From positions 2,604,001-2,668,000 of the forward strand of contig NZ_CP082904.1 in NCBI RefSeq assembly GCF_023517775.1: DNA of 64,000 nucleotides, written 5' to 3'. A model generated the notes under the pieces. That model worked only from the letters and a program-made list of their open reading frames with translations, was not told the origin of the DNA and did not search any database. This document shows, one piece after another, positions 63,618-64,000 of the stretch. This DNA comes from Mixta hanseatica (GTDB lineage: Bacteria; Pseudomonadota; Gammaproteobacteria; Enterobacterales; Enterobacteriaceae). How positions within the stretch are numbered: the first letter of the stretch is position 1; each line of letters opens with the position of its first letter. A program made the position numbers and the translations under genes.

Positions 63618-64000
63618 TCAGCAAACGCCGACCTGCGCGCTACGCGGCAGCACCATCAGCATATCGCCGCAGGTCAGCATCAAGTTAATGCCCTGCCCGT
63701 TGAGCGGCCAATCACGTAAAAATTCAATTACCTTTGACGGCAGCTGCGGCGCGACGGCCCGGCGTTCCTGAATGCCCGGGCCACGCAGGCGCAGCGTCAG
63801 GCCGCCGTTCAGCGCCGGCACTTCCAGAATTACCGTGGCGCCCACCGTCGCGATAGCGTGCAGATCAGGGTTACTGTCGCTGTGCAGCAATAGCAGGCCC
63901 GCAGGCTGTTGATGGCTGAGCGGCGCGCTGCCTGCCTGACGCAAGCACTCGCGCAGCGCAGGCGTATCCAGTTGTTCATCCAGCCACAGCGGGGTATCCG
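63618..64000 (-). CDS. phnH: phosphonate C-P lyase subunit PhnH, partial
   Basis: The last 126 codons of a gene that enters from beyond the window edge. DTPLWLDE at the start of the visible part, TLRLRGPGIQERRAVAPQLP, GINLMLTCGDMLMVLPR and the final VGVC match the second half of E. coli PhnH, a subunit of the carbon-phosphorus lyase core complex (PhnGHIJ). An internal TTG has been taken as a start by simple ORF finding, but the frame stays open to the edge. Expect phnG beyond the edge and, if order is as in E. coli, phnI to lie elsewhere: the stop abuts ganK here. Confidence 0.85.
   Translation of the reverse strand, partial: DTPLWLDEQLDTPALRECLRQAGSAPLSHQQPAGLLLLHSDSNPDLHAIATVGATVILEVPALNGGLTLRLRGPGIQERRAVAPQLPSKVIEFLRDWPLNGQGINLMLTCGDMLMVLPRSAQVGVC

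Noticed and set aside
1..64000. CRISPR arrays
   Set aside because: No regularly spaced direct repeats of 25-40 bases and no cas genes were seen.

Overview
The window looks like a chromosomal segment of an Enterobacterales species in the Erwiniaceae (Pantoea, Erwinia or Mixta type). This rests on protein resemblance and on E. coli-like order of yodD, yedP, yodC, yedI, vsr/dcm, yedJ, mtfA, tRNA-Asn, yeeO and amn, mixed with genes E. coli K-12 lacks (queH, a plant-galactan locus). No search was run, so the genus is an inference.

Layout. 1-5.7 kb: yodD, a two-gene glucosylglycerate-type solute pathway (phosphatase plus GT81-like synthase), a holin-like gene with a LexA/CI-type repressor that share operator-like palindromes, yodC, a 43-codon gene, yedI and an unknown gene. 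6-16 kb: two chemoreceptors (the first behind a sigma-28 promoter), vsr and dcm separated by an AlaX editing protein and an AraC regulator, queH, a ribbon-helix-helix protein, yedJ and a phage-type ASCH-like gene. 16-26.6 kb: mtfA, then two near-identical tRNA-Asn genes that bracket a hydrolase/isomerase/dehydrogenase cluster, an MHS transporter with an M20 peptidase and divergent LysR, a PPOX-fold flavoprotein and yeeO.

26.6-35.9 kb is an accessory region next to the second tRNA-Asn: a ChpB/PemK-like toxin-antitoxin pair with the tail of a decayed paralogue, a Ner/Nlp-like remnant, IS3-family debris, and a type VI secretion Rhs effector module (Eag chaperone, PAAR-Rhs toxin with a TNT-like tip, immunity protein). 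Behind it lie orphan pieces of earlier toxin/immunity cassettes (SymE-like, AHH nuclease, a toxin tail and an immunity gene) and a complete IS with a frameshifted transposase.

36-50.7 kb: an anaerobic sulfatase maturase broken by an in-frame TGA, divergent from a periplasmic Cys-type sulfatase; an iron-siderophore ABC importer behind a Fur box, with an MFS gene; an antibiotic-biosynthesis-monooxygenase protein; a PaoABC-like molybdenum aldehyde oxidase; amn; and mdtJI. 51-64 kb: a purine permease, then a full galactan-degradation locus (LacI regulator, LamB-type porin, GH42, GH53, ABC importer and its ATPase). Three copies of one operator-like sequence sit at its two control regions. The window ends inside a phnH gene on the minus strand.
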